A stretch of 64,000 bases of DNA from an uncultured Fibrobacter sp. (GTDB lineage: Bacteria > Fibrobacterota > Fibrobacteria > Fibrobacterales > Fibrobacteraceae), in contig NZ_CAMVDO010000011.1 in assembly GCF_947166265.1 (NCBI RefSeq), positions 42,912 through 106,911 on the forward strand, in the 5' to 3' direction. Both the position numbers and the translations under genes were made by a program. Numbering within the stretch: position 1 is the first letter of the stretch; each line of letters opens with the position of its first letter. This document shows positions 38,801 through 45,432 of the stretch, in pieces. Below the pieces are notes generated by a model that ran no database searches, was not told the DNA's origin, and was given only the letters and a program-made list of their open reading frames with translations.

Positions 38801-39990
38801 TTATCTACATAGCAGCGCGAACGTTTTTTCATGCTTGGATAATTTACGCTATCCGCATAGTTCAGGTTTTCGGCCATCCATACCTGCGAGCCGATTTTCA
38901 CCATCTTATAAATCTGATTGTCGCGGCTATCGACAAACGTTCCATATTCTACATCGGGGTTCAGGAACTGCCAAGAGGGCTTTTCGTATCCCGCGGTAGC
39001 AAAATTGCCACCACAGATGATCGTATAGCCGCTACCGTCTTCGTTTTCTACCGCATAGCAGCTCGTTCCATCGATGCCATTTTTGCCGTTTACGCCGTTA
39101 ATGGCGCTGAAAAGCGTTCCGATAGAGTCCACACCGCAAATCACCCTGAGTCCCATCACTTCCATGGTTTCCAGGTGACAACTCGTGCCATCATCGCCAT
39201 TGCTGCCATTTTCTCCGGTTCTTCCATTGTAAACCGTATTGACGAAATTACCGTCGCAATATTGCTCTATGCCTCCATCAATTTCTCTTACATAGCAATC
39301 GCTTCCTGGTTCACCATTTTCACCATTGGATCCATCTTCACCATCAACACCATCGCTGCCGTTATAAATATCTCTTACCGTGGATCCACAGGTAATCGTC
39401 AGGCCTCTTGGCACCGGCACTCCGGTACTATCGTCCTCAAGAAGGGTTTCTACGGAGCAGTCTTCGCCCGGAGCGCCCTTTTTACCGTTCATTCCGTTCT
39501 CGCCATCTTTACCGGCGACACCCTTTTCGCCAGGTTCGCCTTTATCACCCTGATCGCCCTTTGCGCCATCCGCTCCGTCGGCACCGTTTTCGCCCACTTC
39601 ACCCTTTTCGCCTTTAACGCCCGTTTTACCTTTTTCACCGTTGTAAATCTTTGCCACCAGGGAATCGCCACAAAGGATTTGTACACCGGAATTGTCCTTG
39701 AGCGGTTTTGTCGTACACACCATAGATGCATACGTTTCCCATTCCTTGACCTTCGATGTCATTACCCACGCCTTGTCGATACAGGCGTAAATGGCGTTTT
39801 CGCTAGTAACATAATATTCCTGCCCCTGTAAATCACTCGTACAAGATGGCAACGACTTTTTGTCCTTGACCACTTCAACATTCGCGGCCACCGTCATTTC
39901 AATCGTTTCGCCGGACCCCGAAGAATCCGAACAAGCGTTCCACAGAAGCGCCACTGCAAAAATCAAGAGGAGTCTTAAACAGAATTTCAT
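35878..39990 (-). CDS. Giant lipoprotein with four FISUMP domains
   Basis: A 1370-residue lipoprotein; GGAGG is 8 nt upstream of the ATG at 39990 (a GTG two codons earlier is too close). The lipobox is LLWNAC. One collagen-like run (GDQGDKGEPGEKGVAGKDG) and several Cys-pair modules lead into four FISUMP domains, each beginning near SWQFLNPD or SYMNPLIKY and holding WMAENLNYADSV, a YSWAAAMDS segment, a PxGWHLP/PSGWHVP block and a VRCLKD or VRCVQD end. Domains 1-3 are followed by a fixed linker (MYQMTNGSDGKDGKNGTDG). The first three domains are nearly repeated at DNA level with a period near 774 bp, so domain number may vary between strains. Surface display is likely; ligand unknown. Confidence 0.87.
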   Translation of the reverse strand: MKFCLRLLLIFAVALLWNACSDSSGSGETIEMTVAANVEVVKDKKSLPSCTSDLQGQEYYVTSENAIYACIDKAWVMTSKVKEWETYASMVCTTKPLKDNSGVQILCGDSLVAKIYNGEKGKTGVKGEKGEVGENGADGADGAKGDQGDKGEPGEKGVAGKDGENGMNGKKGAPGEDCSVETLLEDDSTGVPVPRGLTITCGSTVRDIYNGSDGVDGEDGSNGENGEPGSDCYVREIDGGIEQYCDGNFVNTVYNGRTGENGSNGDDGTSCHLETMEVMGLRVICGVDSIGTLFSAINGVNGKNGIDGTSCYAVENEDGSGYTIICGGNFATAGYEKPSWQFLNPDVEYGTFVDSRDNQIYKMVKIGSQVWMAENLNYADSVNYPSMKKRSRCYVDNADSCAKYGRYYSWAAAMDSLNTGCGYGKNCSPTYPVQGVCPNGWHLPTKAEYETLVEAVDGRGNMLKSMNAGWPEASDDYGFSVTPTSGFDVTGEPHPDYWGVDANVWSATQSSKTGAYYLYFVDYRNVAELWDGDGEKNIARSVRCLKDDSQMTTVVQLTNGKNGKNGTNGIDGKNCSIEKNDDGYTFACGGDYVGTVTEKPSWQFLNPDYEYAMFVDGRDNQVYKATKIGSQVWMAENLNYADSVNFQSMKKRSRCYADKVDSCAKYGRYYTWSAAMDSLNTGCGFGKKCSPTYPVQGVCPNGWHLPAKAEYETLIEFVDGQGNRLKSKNAGWPEASDDYGFSVAPTGTASMNGGFNYFGTDVNMNTASPSSEPGPYFLYLVDYRNVVEIWDGYDEDYEKDIARPVRCLKDDSSMETMYQMTNGSDGKDGKNGTDGKNCSVNKNGYGYAITCGGDYVGPVTEKPSWQFLNPDYEYAMFVDVRDNQVYKATKIGSQVWMAENLNYADSVAMPSLKGNTACYPDNKPESCKTYGRHYSWAAAMDSVNTGCGYGTKCLSEYPIQGACPSGWHVPTNDEWNTLIDFVGDDAGTKLKSALFNDGSNIYGFSAFAAGNWDGSNFSSDATEYADIWTSTPYSSKSGSAYYRYFSGSDVGLQDRSKLGGISLRCLKDDSSMETMYQMTNGSDGKNGSSCVTEPTADGSKLKVMCPKESGGVIVYDSVGVITNAAEGTYCAMVPVWNAPKDSRLMCGLKKGDPKPEYAKIPWSYMNPLIKYDVFIDERDGQPYRSVTIGTQVWMAENLNYADSVKTPSLKNRSWCYNDLLGYCKTRGRLYSWAAAIDSVKLYDNGEGIICGDGKTCTLPERVQGICPEGWHLPSRGEWETLYAAMGKQESSMQSMNYSEWYYAKDKYGFSAVPGGYASSGGFGNGESVAYIWSSTESTNRGAYLWRLAFNSAYIQGDDKNEGFSVRCVQD
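36740..38350 (-). repeat. Long direct DNA repeats within the four-FISUMP gene
   Basis: A segment CCGTCAGAGCCATTTGTCAT and about 40 further bases (start 36740) recurs at 37514 with one mismatch early on, and in diverged form near 38310. Each marks the linker after a FISUMP domain. Spacing is 774 bp. Confidence 0.75.
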
Positions 39991-40003
39991 AGTCACACCC
40001 TCC

Positions 40004-41515
40004 TTACTTACAAGTTCCTAGACGTCCAACAGACCTGATGTTGAAAGAAACGGATTCTCCATAACCATAACCTTTGAACACAAATACGATAGCCGCCACC
40101 CTGGAAAGCACCTCGTCACGGTCACGAGCCACACCCCATCCGGCCTGATCAAATTCAGTCCACGGAATATCGACCGTCACATTCGTTCCTTTTTTCATCA
40201 AGTACACATAATCGTCATACTCCATCTCTATTTGGAAAGGTTCGTCAGGCTGGAACGAAGCATAGAAATCTTGTTCGGCATCATAGACAACGCATATACC
40301 GTCCCAAGATGAAATATCGACAGGGGAATTACCTTCGTCTATAGCAAAGCCTACATCAACATACGGGTAGTCGTAACTGAACCCCATGTGTGCAATCCCG
40401 CACACTCCATCGCAATCATCAATATTTGCAGACATGTCAGGATACAAGACATCTTCGGCAAGCCATTCAAAATAGGAATCTCCACCATTTCCATCGTCCT
40501 TGTACACCACCCAGTATCCGCCATCTTTATATCCCGTATTGACGGTGTATTCATGCCTTGCTCCGCACCACAGGTCTCCACAAACAATGCCGTTTTTGCC
40601 CTTACCCGCGCTGCTAGAGCTGTTCTTACCGGAGCTGTTTGAGCTGTTCTTGGACTTATCGGAGCTACTACTTTCGGGGTCCGTATTATCTTCGCCAGAT
40701 GAATCGCTGGACGGGATAATCAATTCAGTTCCCTTGTCCCCTACACAACGAACAGCCATATAGCTATTTCTCGCATGGCGGAGAGTTTCCCTTTGCGTTG
40801 AATTCACAAAAATGCCATAAGCGCTATCGCTCTTGAATTCGGTAGCCGTCCAAAGCATCGCGTCGGTAGACGCCCCTTCATAGGAAAATCCGTCTTCGGA
40901 ATTTCCAGTGCCAAAGCCGCCCGGTAGCAAAGCAAGCCCGTATTCATCGGTACCACCCACGGCGCCATCATCAAGAGCCCAACCCTTGAGCGACAACAGA
41001 GCGACATTCCCCTGAATTTCGTTCCATTCCGCCTTGGTCGGCAAGTGGAATCCTTCTGGGCAAATTTCCGTCGCCTCGTACCAGTTATACAGATGTCCGT
41101 ACTTGCGGCAAAGCGAGTGGTCATCGTCGTAGCAAACGCCAAAACCCGAAAGGTTCATATTTTCGGCAAGCCAGACCGAAGAACCAATAGAAACGGTCGC
41201 GTACACCTGTCCGTCACGTTCGTCCTGAATTTCACCATAAGTGATTTCTGGATTCAGGTACTTTCGAGTCGATTTAGACTCTTCGCTAGCCGAAGATGTC
41301 ACCAGGCTCCCCGCAGAAGAACCGTTCAAGATAGCGGCATTGTAATTGTCAGCCTCGGGGTCAGTCGGGTTATCGCGTTCACCGAGAGAGCTACAGGCGG
41401 AAAGGAGGAATGCCAAGAGAATGAATGCTACTAGAGATTGCTTCGTCCCTATCGGTCCTCGCAATGACATACGAAGACCCGTTTCGAATTTCAATTTCAT
41501 AAATTCTAATTTCAT
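40004..41515 (-). CDS. FISUMP lipoprotein with C-terminal beta-sandwich domain
   Basis: A 503-residue lipoprotein. AGGGGG lies 6 nt before the ATG at 41515. The signal region MSLRGPIGTKQSLVAFILLA is encoded partly by a type A repeat and ends in the lipobox FLLSAC. A FISUMP domain occupies about 85-265 (SVWLAENMNLSG, GHLYNWYEATE, ICPEGFHLPTKAEWNE, AVRCVGD). A Ser-rich linker leads to a C-terminal ~185-residue domain (GGYWVVYKDDGNGGDSYFEW, ISSWDGICVVYDAE, VDIPWTEFDQAGWG) that resembles CBM11-like galactose-binding folds seen in cellulose-binding Fibrobacter proteins; this match is by eye only. It is the first FISUMP gene of the operon and suggests carbohydrate contact. Confidence 0.82.
   Translation of the reverse strand: MKLEFMKLKFETGLRMSLRGPIGTKQSLVAFILLAFLLSACSSLGERDNPTDPEADNYNAAILNGSSAGSLVTSSASEESKSTRKYLNPEITYGEIQDERDGQVYATVSIGSSVWLAENMNLSGFGVCYDDDHSLCRKYGHLYNWYEATEICPEGFHLPTKAEWNEIQGNVALLSLKGWALDDGAVGGTDEYGLALLPGGFGTGNSEDGFSYEGASTDAMLWTATEFKSDSAYGIFVNSTQRETLRHARNSYMAVRCVGDKGTELIIPSSDSSGEDNTDPESSSSDKSKNSSNSSGKNSSSSAGKGKNGIVCGDLWCGARHEYTVNTGYKDGGYWVVYKDDGNGGDSYFEWLAEDVLYPDMSANIDDCDGVCGIAHMGFSYDYPYVDVGFAIDEGNSPVDISSWDGICVVYDAEQDFYASFQPDEPFQIEMEYDDYVYLMKKGTNVTVDIPWTEFDQAGWGVARDRDEVLSRVAAIVFVFKGYGYGESVSFNIRSVGRLGTCK
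41431..41469 (-). repeat. Palindromic repeat, type A, inside a signal-peptide region
   Basis: CTAGAGATTGCTTCG then CCTCGCAATGACAT at the other end (plus strand). It is read on the minus strand as MSLRGPIGTKQSLV, in the same frame as copies in lpxB and the two genes upstream. Confidence 0.82.
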
Positions 41516-41525
41516 CTCACGCCCC

Positions 41526-42893
41526 CTAGAACACAAAGAACACCAACGTTCCGACAGCCATCATGCCGCCGCCAGCACCATACAAAATATTTCGCATCGT
41601 TTTCGCCTGGTCGGCCTTTTTCCACGCATCATCGTAATCAGAAGGATTTTCCGAACGGACATCGTTGTATTTTTTGCGATTGTCATTCATAATCTTGTTT
41701 TCATACACACCGGCACCGACACTCACCAATCCCAAAGCGAACAAAGCTATAGAAACCGGCTTAGAAATGTTCATTTTCTTTTTATCCGCTTCGGCAGCAA
41801 GGCGCGCCGCTTCTGCCGCCTGGGCAGCCATTTCCGCTTCGCGAGCCTTGGCTTCTTCTGCAGCCTTAATGGAATCGGCACGGAGTTCTTCGGCAGTAGG
41901 TTTCACCTTGAGCATTCCGTGAATCATATCGGCCTTGTTGTCGACCCAGTTGACTAGGACAATTTCGCGATAGTCGTCTTCACCGACTTCCACTCGGGCA
42001 CACAGAGGAATCGTTCCCGTATAAGGAGTCGTTCCAAGCTTCGTTCCATTCACATACAAATTCACTGTGCGAGGAGCATTTTTATATTCGGTTTGAATGG
42101 TAATATTTCCCTTCGTAGGTTCCATGACGTTATCTACAAGAATCGTCTTGGAGCTCATCACGTTCACCTTGAACTTTTGCGTTTCGTAGCAACGGTGGTT
42201 AAATTCCACATAATGCGGTCCCGGCGAGAACTTCCATTCTCCGCGTCCATACTTGCGGCCGTTCCTTTGCGTTTCGCCGTCAATCGTAACCGTCAGTTCA
42301 GATTCAGCACCGATACCGTCGGTCAAAGACGGTTGCAAGTTAATTTTACCCGAAGAAGACGCCGTAATCTTGGAGAAAAGTCCAAACGACTTTTGGCGAA
42401 TTTCCACTTCGAGCGATTCGATATCGGGAGCCTTGGTGCTGAAGCTTCCCATCAGCTTGTTCCCGGCAGTTTCGTAAAGTTCCACCGTGATCGTGAGGTT
42501 ATTGGCAAAGCGGCCCACATGCCCCTGGGCAATGTAGTCTGCCGAAATATTTTTACCCGTTTCCACAAGGCAACTGCCTTCGCAATCTTCGACAGCCTTG
42601 CCCGGCGGAAGCATCATACTGATGTTTTCGCGGGTCATAATCGTGTAGTTCTGTTCGGCCGGGAGCGCCTTCACGGCCTCGGAACGCAGAACGTCCGTAA
42701 GGTACTGTTTTTCTTCGAGAGTAATCACGCCCTTTGCGGCGGTCGTTTCAAGAACAGCCACATGAGTAGCAAGCGCGGGGAATGCCAGAAAAAGGAATGC
42801 GACTATGGATTGCCACGCTTGCCTACGGCAAGCTCGCAATGACGTTTCTGCCCTACCTCGCCATGACTTACATATCGTATTCACCAATTTCAT
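41526..42893 (-). CDS. PEGA-domain protein with CsgG/TolB-like N-terminus
   Basis: A 455-residue exported protein. The signal region (SLRACRRQAWQSIVAFLFLA) is partly built from a type A repeat and ends near FPALA. Residues ~45-190 (VAVLETTAAKGVITLEEKQY, YTIMTRENISMMLPPG, ADYIAQGHVGRFANNLTIT) match the CsgG/FlgO/TolB-N style domain common in envelope proteins. A PEGA domain (about 260-330; VNLYVNGTKLGTTPYTGTIP) follows, then a charged Ala-rich helix (AEEAKAREAEMAAQAAEAAR) and two C-terminal hydrophobic segments. The ATG overlaps the stop of the thioredoxin-like gene by 4 nt. It probably helps assemble or anchor the surface proteins encoded downstream. Confidence 0.78.
   Translation of the reverse strand: MKLVNTICKSWRGRAETSLRACRRQAWQSIVAFLFLAFPALATHVAVLETTAAKGVITLEEKQYLTDVLRSEAVKALPAEQNYTIMTRENISMMLPPGKAVEDCEGSCLVETGKNISADYIAQGHVGRFANNLTITVELYETAGNKLMGSFSTKAPDIESLEVEIRQKSFGLFSKITASSSGKINLQPSLTDGIGAESELTVTIDGETQRNGRKYGRGEWKFSPGPHYVEFNHRCYETQKFKVNVMSSKTILVDNVMEPTKGNITIQTEYKNAPRTVNLYVNGTKLGTTPYTGTIPLCARVEVGEDDYREIVLVNWVDNKADMIHGMLKVKPTAEELRADSIKAAEEAKAREAEMAAQAAEAARLAAEADKKKMNISKPVSIALFALGLVSVGAGVYENKIMNDNRKKYNDVRSENPSDYDDAWKKADQAKTMRNILYGAGGGMMAVGTLVFFVF
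42802..42847 (-). repeat. Palindromic repeat, type A, in signal-peptide region (identical pair, copy 1)
   Basis: The 46 bp here are identical to 43419..43464. The minus-strand reading is TSLRACRRQAWQSIV. Inner stem CTTGCC/GGCAAG. Confidence 0.9.
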
Positions 42894-43480
42894 AATTCAC
42901 CCTTCAGTATTTGAATATAATCGGCGCCCTCGGCACCAATCATAAAGCTCGGATGCATCGACTTGTCCACGACAATCGTTCGCGGAAGGTCAATGTTCTC
43001 GCCTTCTTTCATCAGTCCAAAACCTTCGGTCATGCGTCCGAACGGATCTATGACCGCAGGGGTCTTTTCGAGCAGGAATTTACTCAAGAATCTCGTGATG
43101 TCATCCTTTTCACGCTCCCCGACATTCACCAGGACAATTTTCGTCTTGGCTTCGGCAAGAGCCGCCGCATTTTCAGAAATTTGGCGAAGGCCTTCGCGAC
43201 AAGGAATGCACCACGTTGCATAATAAACCAAGGCAACCCGCTCCGAAGAAGAAGCTAGTTTACTCAGATGGTTACGCGTAAAGGGGGAATTTTCGTTTTG
43301 AAGTTCAAAAACGGCAAACCACGGAAGGGAATCCGAAATGGCGGGTGGAAGCGGAATCTTTACGGACTTTGCAGAGGCGTCTGCAGCAAACGATGAAAGC
43401 GCAAAGAACAGGATTGCAACTATGGATTGCCACGCTTGCCTACGGCAAGCTCGCAATGACGTTTTCAAAAAGATCTTCAT
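42890..43480 (-). CDS. Exported TlpA/ResA-like thioredoxin-fold protein
   Basis: A 196-residue thioredoxin-fold protein with the redox motif WCIPC in LVYYATWCIPCREGL, then KIVLVNVGE and a cis-Pro segment DLPRTIVVDKS. The N-terminal signal region (KTSLRACRRQAWQSIVAILF) comes partly from a type A repeat and ends near SSFAADASA, so it should act in the periplasm. GAGG lies 8 nt upstream of the ATG at 43480. It overlaps the PEGA gene by 4 nt and is 5 nt after the LPP20-like gene. Its operon encodes proteins with dozens of paired cysteines, so a role in making or correcting those disulfides is the simplest idea (inference). Confidence 0.85.
   Translation of the reverse strand: MKIFLKTSLRACRRQAWQSIVAILFFALSSFAADASAKSVKIPLPPAISDSLPWFAVFELQNENSPFTRNHLSKLASSSERVALVYYATWCIPCREGLRQISENAAALAEAKTKIVLVNVGEREKDDITRFLSKFLLEKTPAVIDPFGRMTEGFGLMKEGENIDLPRTIVVDKSMHPSFMIGAEGADYIQILKGEL
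43419..43464 (-). repeat. Palindromic repeat, type A, in signal-peptide region (identical pair, copy 2)
   Basis: Identical over 46 bp to 42802..42847 although the surrounding genes are unrelated. Read as TSLRACRRQAWQSIV on the minus strand. Confidence 0.9.
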
Positions 43481-43485
43481 ACACT

Positions 43486-44523
43486 CTACCTCACAATCCA
43501 GCGTTCGATTTCCTTTTTCCATTCGGCAACAAATTCATTCCGCGCCACATTCTTCAAAAGCTTTTCTTTCGCTTCGTCTTCGTCCTTGCGACCGACTCCC
43601 TTGAGCGAACCACCCAGGGTAAAGTAGGTTTCGCCACGGCAAGATTTTCCGTTCAGCGCCACCACCTCGGAGCAAGAAACGCCAAGACCGCCTTCCTTAC
43701 AGGTAGGAGCGGAAACTTCAAGTTCAAGCACCAGGCCCACCTCGCAGGAATCTTCCAGACTCTGGACCTTCACGTCGCCCGAGATTTGTTCAAAGAGGAT
43801 TTTTCCTTCTTCGCTTTCGATGGCGCCGTCTATATAAATCTTGTACTTGCTTTTAAATTCAATAAAGTGTTCTACGGCCTTTGCATAATTGTTTTCAATT
43901 TCAGCCGAAGTTTCGTTAAAGCCGAGCGACTGCAACACCGAAAGGGATTCCCTGTACTTCGCATAAGCCGCCGTCATCTTTTCGTAATTGCTGAACTTGT
44001 CTAACGGGTGCGTCGTCATGGTAAGCACCGCCACCGAAGAAACCAAGGCATCGCGGGCACTCTGATATTCTTCGCGGTAGGGCTTTGCCGCATCACTCTT
44101 AGACATACAGGCGACCACCCCTACGACACCGTCGTGTGCAATGGTTTCAAGAACCTTGACATCCTGACGGTTACGCAGTTCGGCAGTCACCGTAGACTTT
44201 CTGTCGAAAGAAGATGTTACGCTTTCTTTTCCATCGGCAGAAACATCTGATTTGGCCTGCATCGCGCTTGTCGAAACAACGGAGCTCTGAATCTGGGTTG
44301 CAATCTGCGTGACCGCATAGTTCAAGGCCTGGTCGTAATCCCCTGCAAGTCCAGAACCGCGCAGTTCACCCTCGGGGCAGACCAGCACATTCAGTTCCTG
44401 CGATACAGGAACCCTCGGGGCCGGTGGCGGAGGTGGGTTTTGAGTTACTTCCTTGGATGCACACCCAGAAAGAGCTAACCCGAACGACACAAGAGAAATA
44501 CAGACCAGTTTAGAATTCATCAT
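43486..44523 (-). CDS. LPP20-like lipoprotein, first gene of the surface operon
   Basis: A 345-residue lipoprotein with lipobox LALSGC and a Pro-rich run (PPPPPAPRVP). The N-terminal half (YDQALNYAVTQIATQIQSSV, RQDVKVLETIAHDGVVGVVA) resembles the LPP20 family fold also present in the next gene upstream. A helical middle (EKMTAAYAKYRESLSVLQ) precedes a C-terminal beta region with cysteines. AAAGG lies 4 nt upstream of the ATG at 44523; a second ATG follows at once. No promoter is obvious between here and the terminator at 44587, so the operon promoter is unresolved. LPP20 proteins are outer-membrane associated; specific function unknown. Confidence 0.72.
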   Translation of the reverse strand: MMNSKLVCISLVSFGLALSGCASKEVTQNPPPPPAPRVPVSQELNVLVCPEGELRGSGLAGDYDQALNYAVTQIATQIQSSVVSTSAMQAKSDVSADGKESVTSSFDRKSTVTAELRNRQDVKVLETIAHDGVVGVVACMSKSDAAKPYREEYQSARDALVSSVAVLTMTTHPLDKFSNYEKMTAAYAKYRESLSVLQSLGFNETSAEIENNYAKAVEHFIEFKSKYKIYIDGAIESEEGKILFEQISGDVKVQSLEDSCEVGLVLELEVSAPTCKEGGLGVSCSEVVALNGKSCRGETYFTLGGSLKGVGRKDEDEAKEKLLKNVARNEFVAEWKKEIERWIVR

Positions 44524-44537
44524 TTTACCTTTTATAT

Positions 44538-44579
44538 GCAACTAGAGATTGCTTCGGCCCTGTCGGACCTCGTAGTTGC
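44538..44579. repeat. Palindromic repeat, type A variant with re-paired ends
   Basis: GCAACTA (44538-44544) pairs with TAGTTGC (44573-44579). The usual CGCAATGACG right end is replaced by TAGTTGC, which restores pairing with the left end. It lies just upstream of the surface operon start. Confidence 0.75.
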
Positions 44580-44586
44580 GCGAAGT

Positions 44587-44622
44587 TAAAAACAGTGAAC
44601 AAGTTGCTTGTTCACTGTTTTG
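44587..44622 (-). terminator. Strong terminator after the LPP20 lipoprotein gene
   Basis: A 15-bp perfect stem, AAAACAGTGAACAAG (44589-44603) with CTTGTTCACTGTTTT (44607-44621), loop TTG, then TTTTTAACTT on the minus strand. Confidence 0.88.
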
Positions 44623-44639
44623 CAAACGCGTCTGGCGCC

Positions 44640-45182
44640 TTACTTAGCGGTTTCAGCATCGATTTCGGCGTAGGCCTTTTCGGCTGCAGCACGAATCTTG
44701 TTCTTCATCGCTTCGTTTGCGGCATCGGTATCCTGAATAGACTTCAGGTATTCGGCCACGAGGTCCACGTTGAGCGTCATGATGCCGTAAATCTTGAACT
44801 GACCGTCATCGGTGGTTTCAATCTTCACGTCGGTAAGGGTCGCACCATTCAGGCGAGTATCCACGACCGTCTTGGAAGCAGACTGGAAATGTTCAGCGAC
44901 ATCGCCACCCACTTCTTCCTTGAAGTTCTTGGTCAAGGCCTTCATGTGGACGTCGATTTCCTTGGCAAGATCAACACGAGCATTCTGGTCCGCCTTTTCC
45001 AAAGCAATCTGTTCGTCCTTAGAAACGCCAATGCCAAGACCAGCCGGAATATGGTCCTTCTTGACCAGGTTAGTCTTTTTCATCTGCATTTCGATAAGAA
45101 CGCTAGCAGACTTTTCCTGCGGGGTGCTTGCGCAACCAGCAAGGAAAGCAGCGACGGCGAGTGCAGTGAGAATCTTTTTCAT
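44640..45182 (-). CDS. LPP20-family lipoprotein
   Basis: A 180-residue lipoprotein: signal peptide MKKILTALAVAAFLAGC with a textbook lipobox, then an LPP20-type domain (GLGIGVSKDEQIALEKADQN, RVDLAKEIDVHMKALTK, ATLTDVKIETTDDGQFKIYG). The C-terminus is an Ala/Lys-rich helix. GGAGG precedes the ATG. The gene has the best sigma-70 promoter in the window and a very strong terminator, so it is likely abundant and independently expressed, although it adjoins the surface operon and shares the fold of that operon's first product. It is probably periplasm-facing at the outer membrane. Confidence 0.83.
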   Translation of the reverse strand: MKKILTALAVAAFLAGCASTPQEKSASVLIEMQMKKTNLVKKDHIPAGLGIGVSKDEQIALEKADQNARVDLAKEIDVHMKALTKNFKEEVGGDVAEHFQSASKTVVDTRLNGATLTDVKIETTDDGQFKIYGIMTLNVDLVAEYLKSIQDTDAANEAMKNKIRAAAEKAYAEIDAETAK

Positions 45183-45229
45183 ATTAAGCCTCCATTAGGG
45201 ATGATGTAAATTTTGAGTTTCATAACATT

Positions 45230-45258
45230 ATTATAAACAAATAAAAATGCATTGTCAA
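45230..45258 (-). promoter_or_regulatory. Consensus sigma-70 promoter for the LPP20 gene
   Basis: TTGACA (45253-45258), exactly 17 nt, TATAAT (45230-45235) on the minus strand: a full match to the consensus, about 48 nt before the ATG at 45182. Confidence 0.88.
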
Positions 45259-45384
45259 GCAAAAAGTTTACGAAATGCTTAAAATCACACTCATTCAATA
45301 ATCCAAGCTGGAATAGTTTGTTAGCACATAATCTTTCCCCAAAAGCCCTACGCAGAGGTCTTTTTCTATTTTTTTTGTCTATTT

Positions 45385-45416
45385 TTGTAAAAAAAAGCTA
45401 CATTCGGTGGTATATA
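45385..45416 (+). promoter_or_regulatory. Possible promoter for the primase-like gene
   Basis: TTGTAA (45385-45390) and TATATA (45411-45416) with a 20-nt spacer, longer than ideal. GAGG follows 5 nt before the ATG at 45433. Confidence 0.35.
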
Positions 45417-45432
45417 GTAAACCGAGGCGCCT

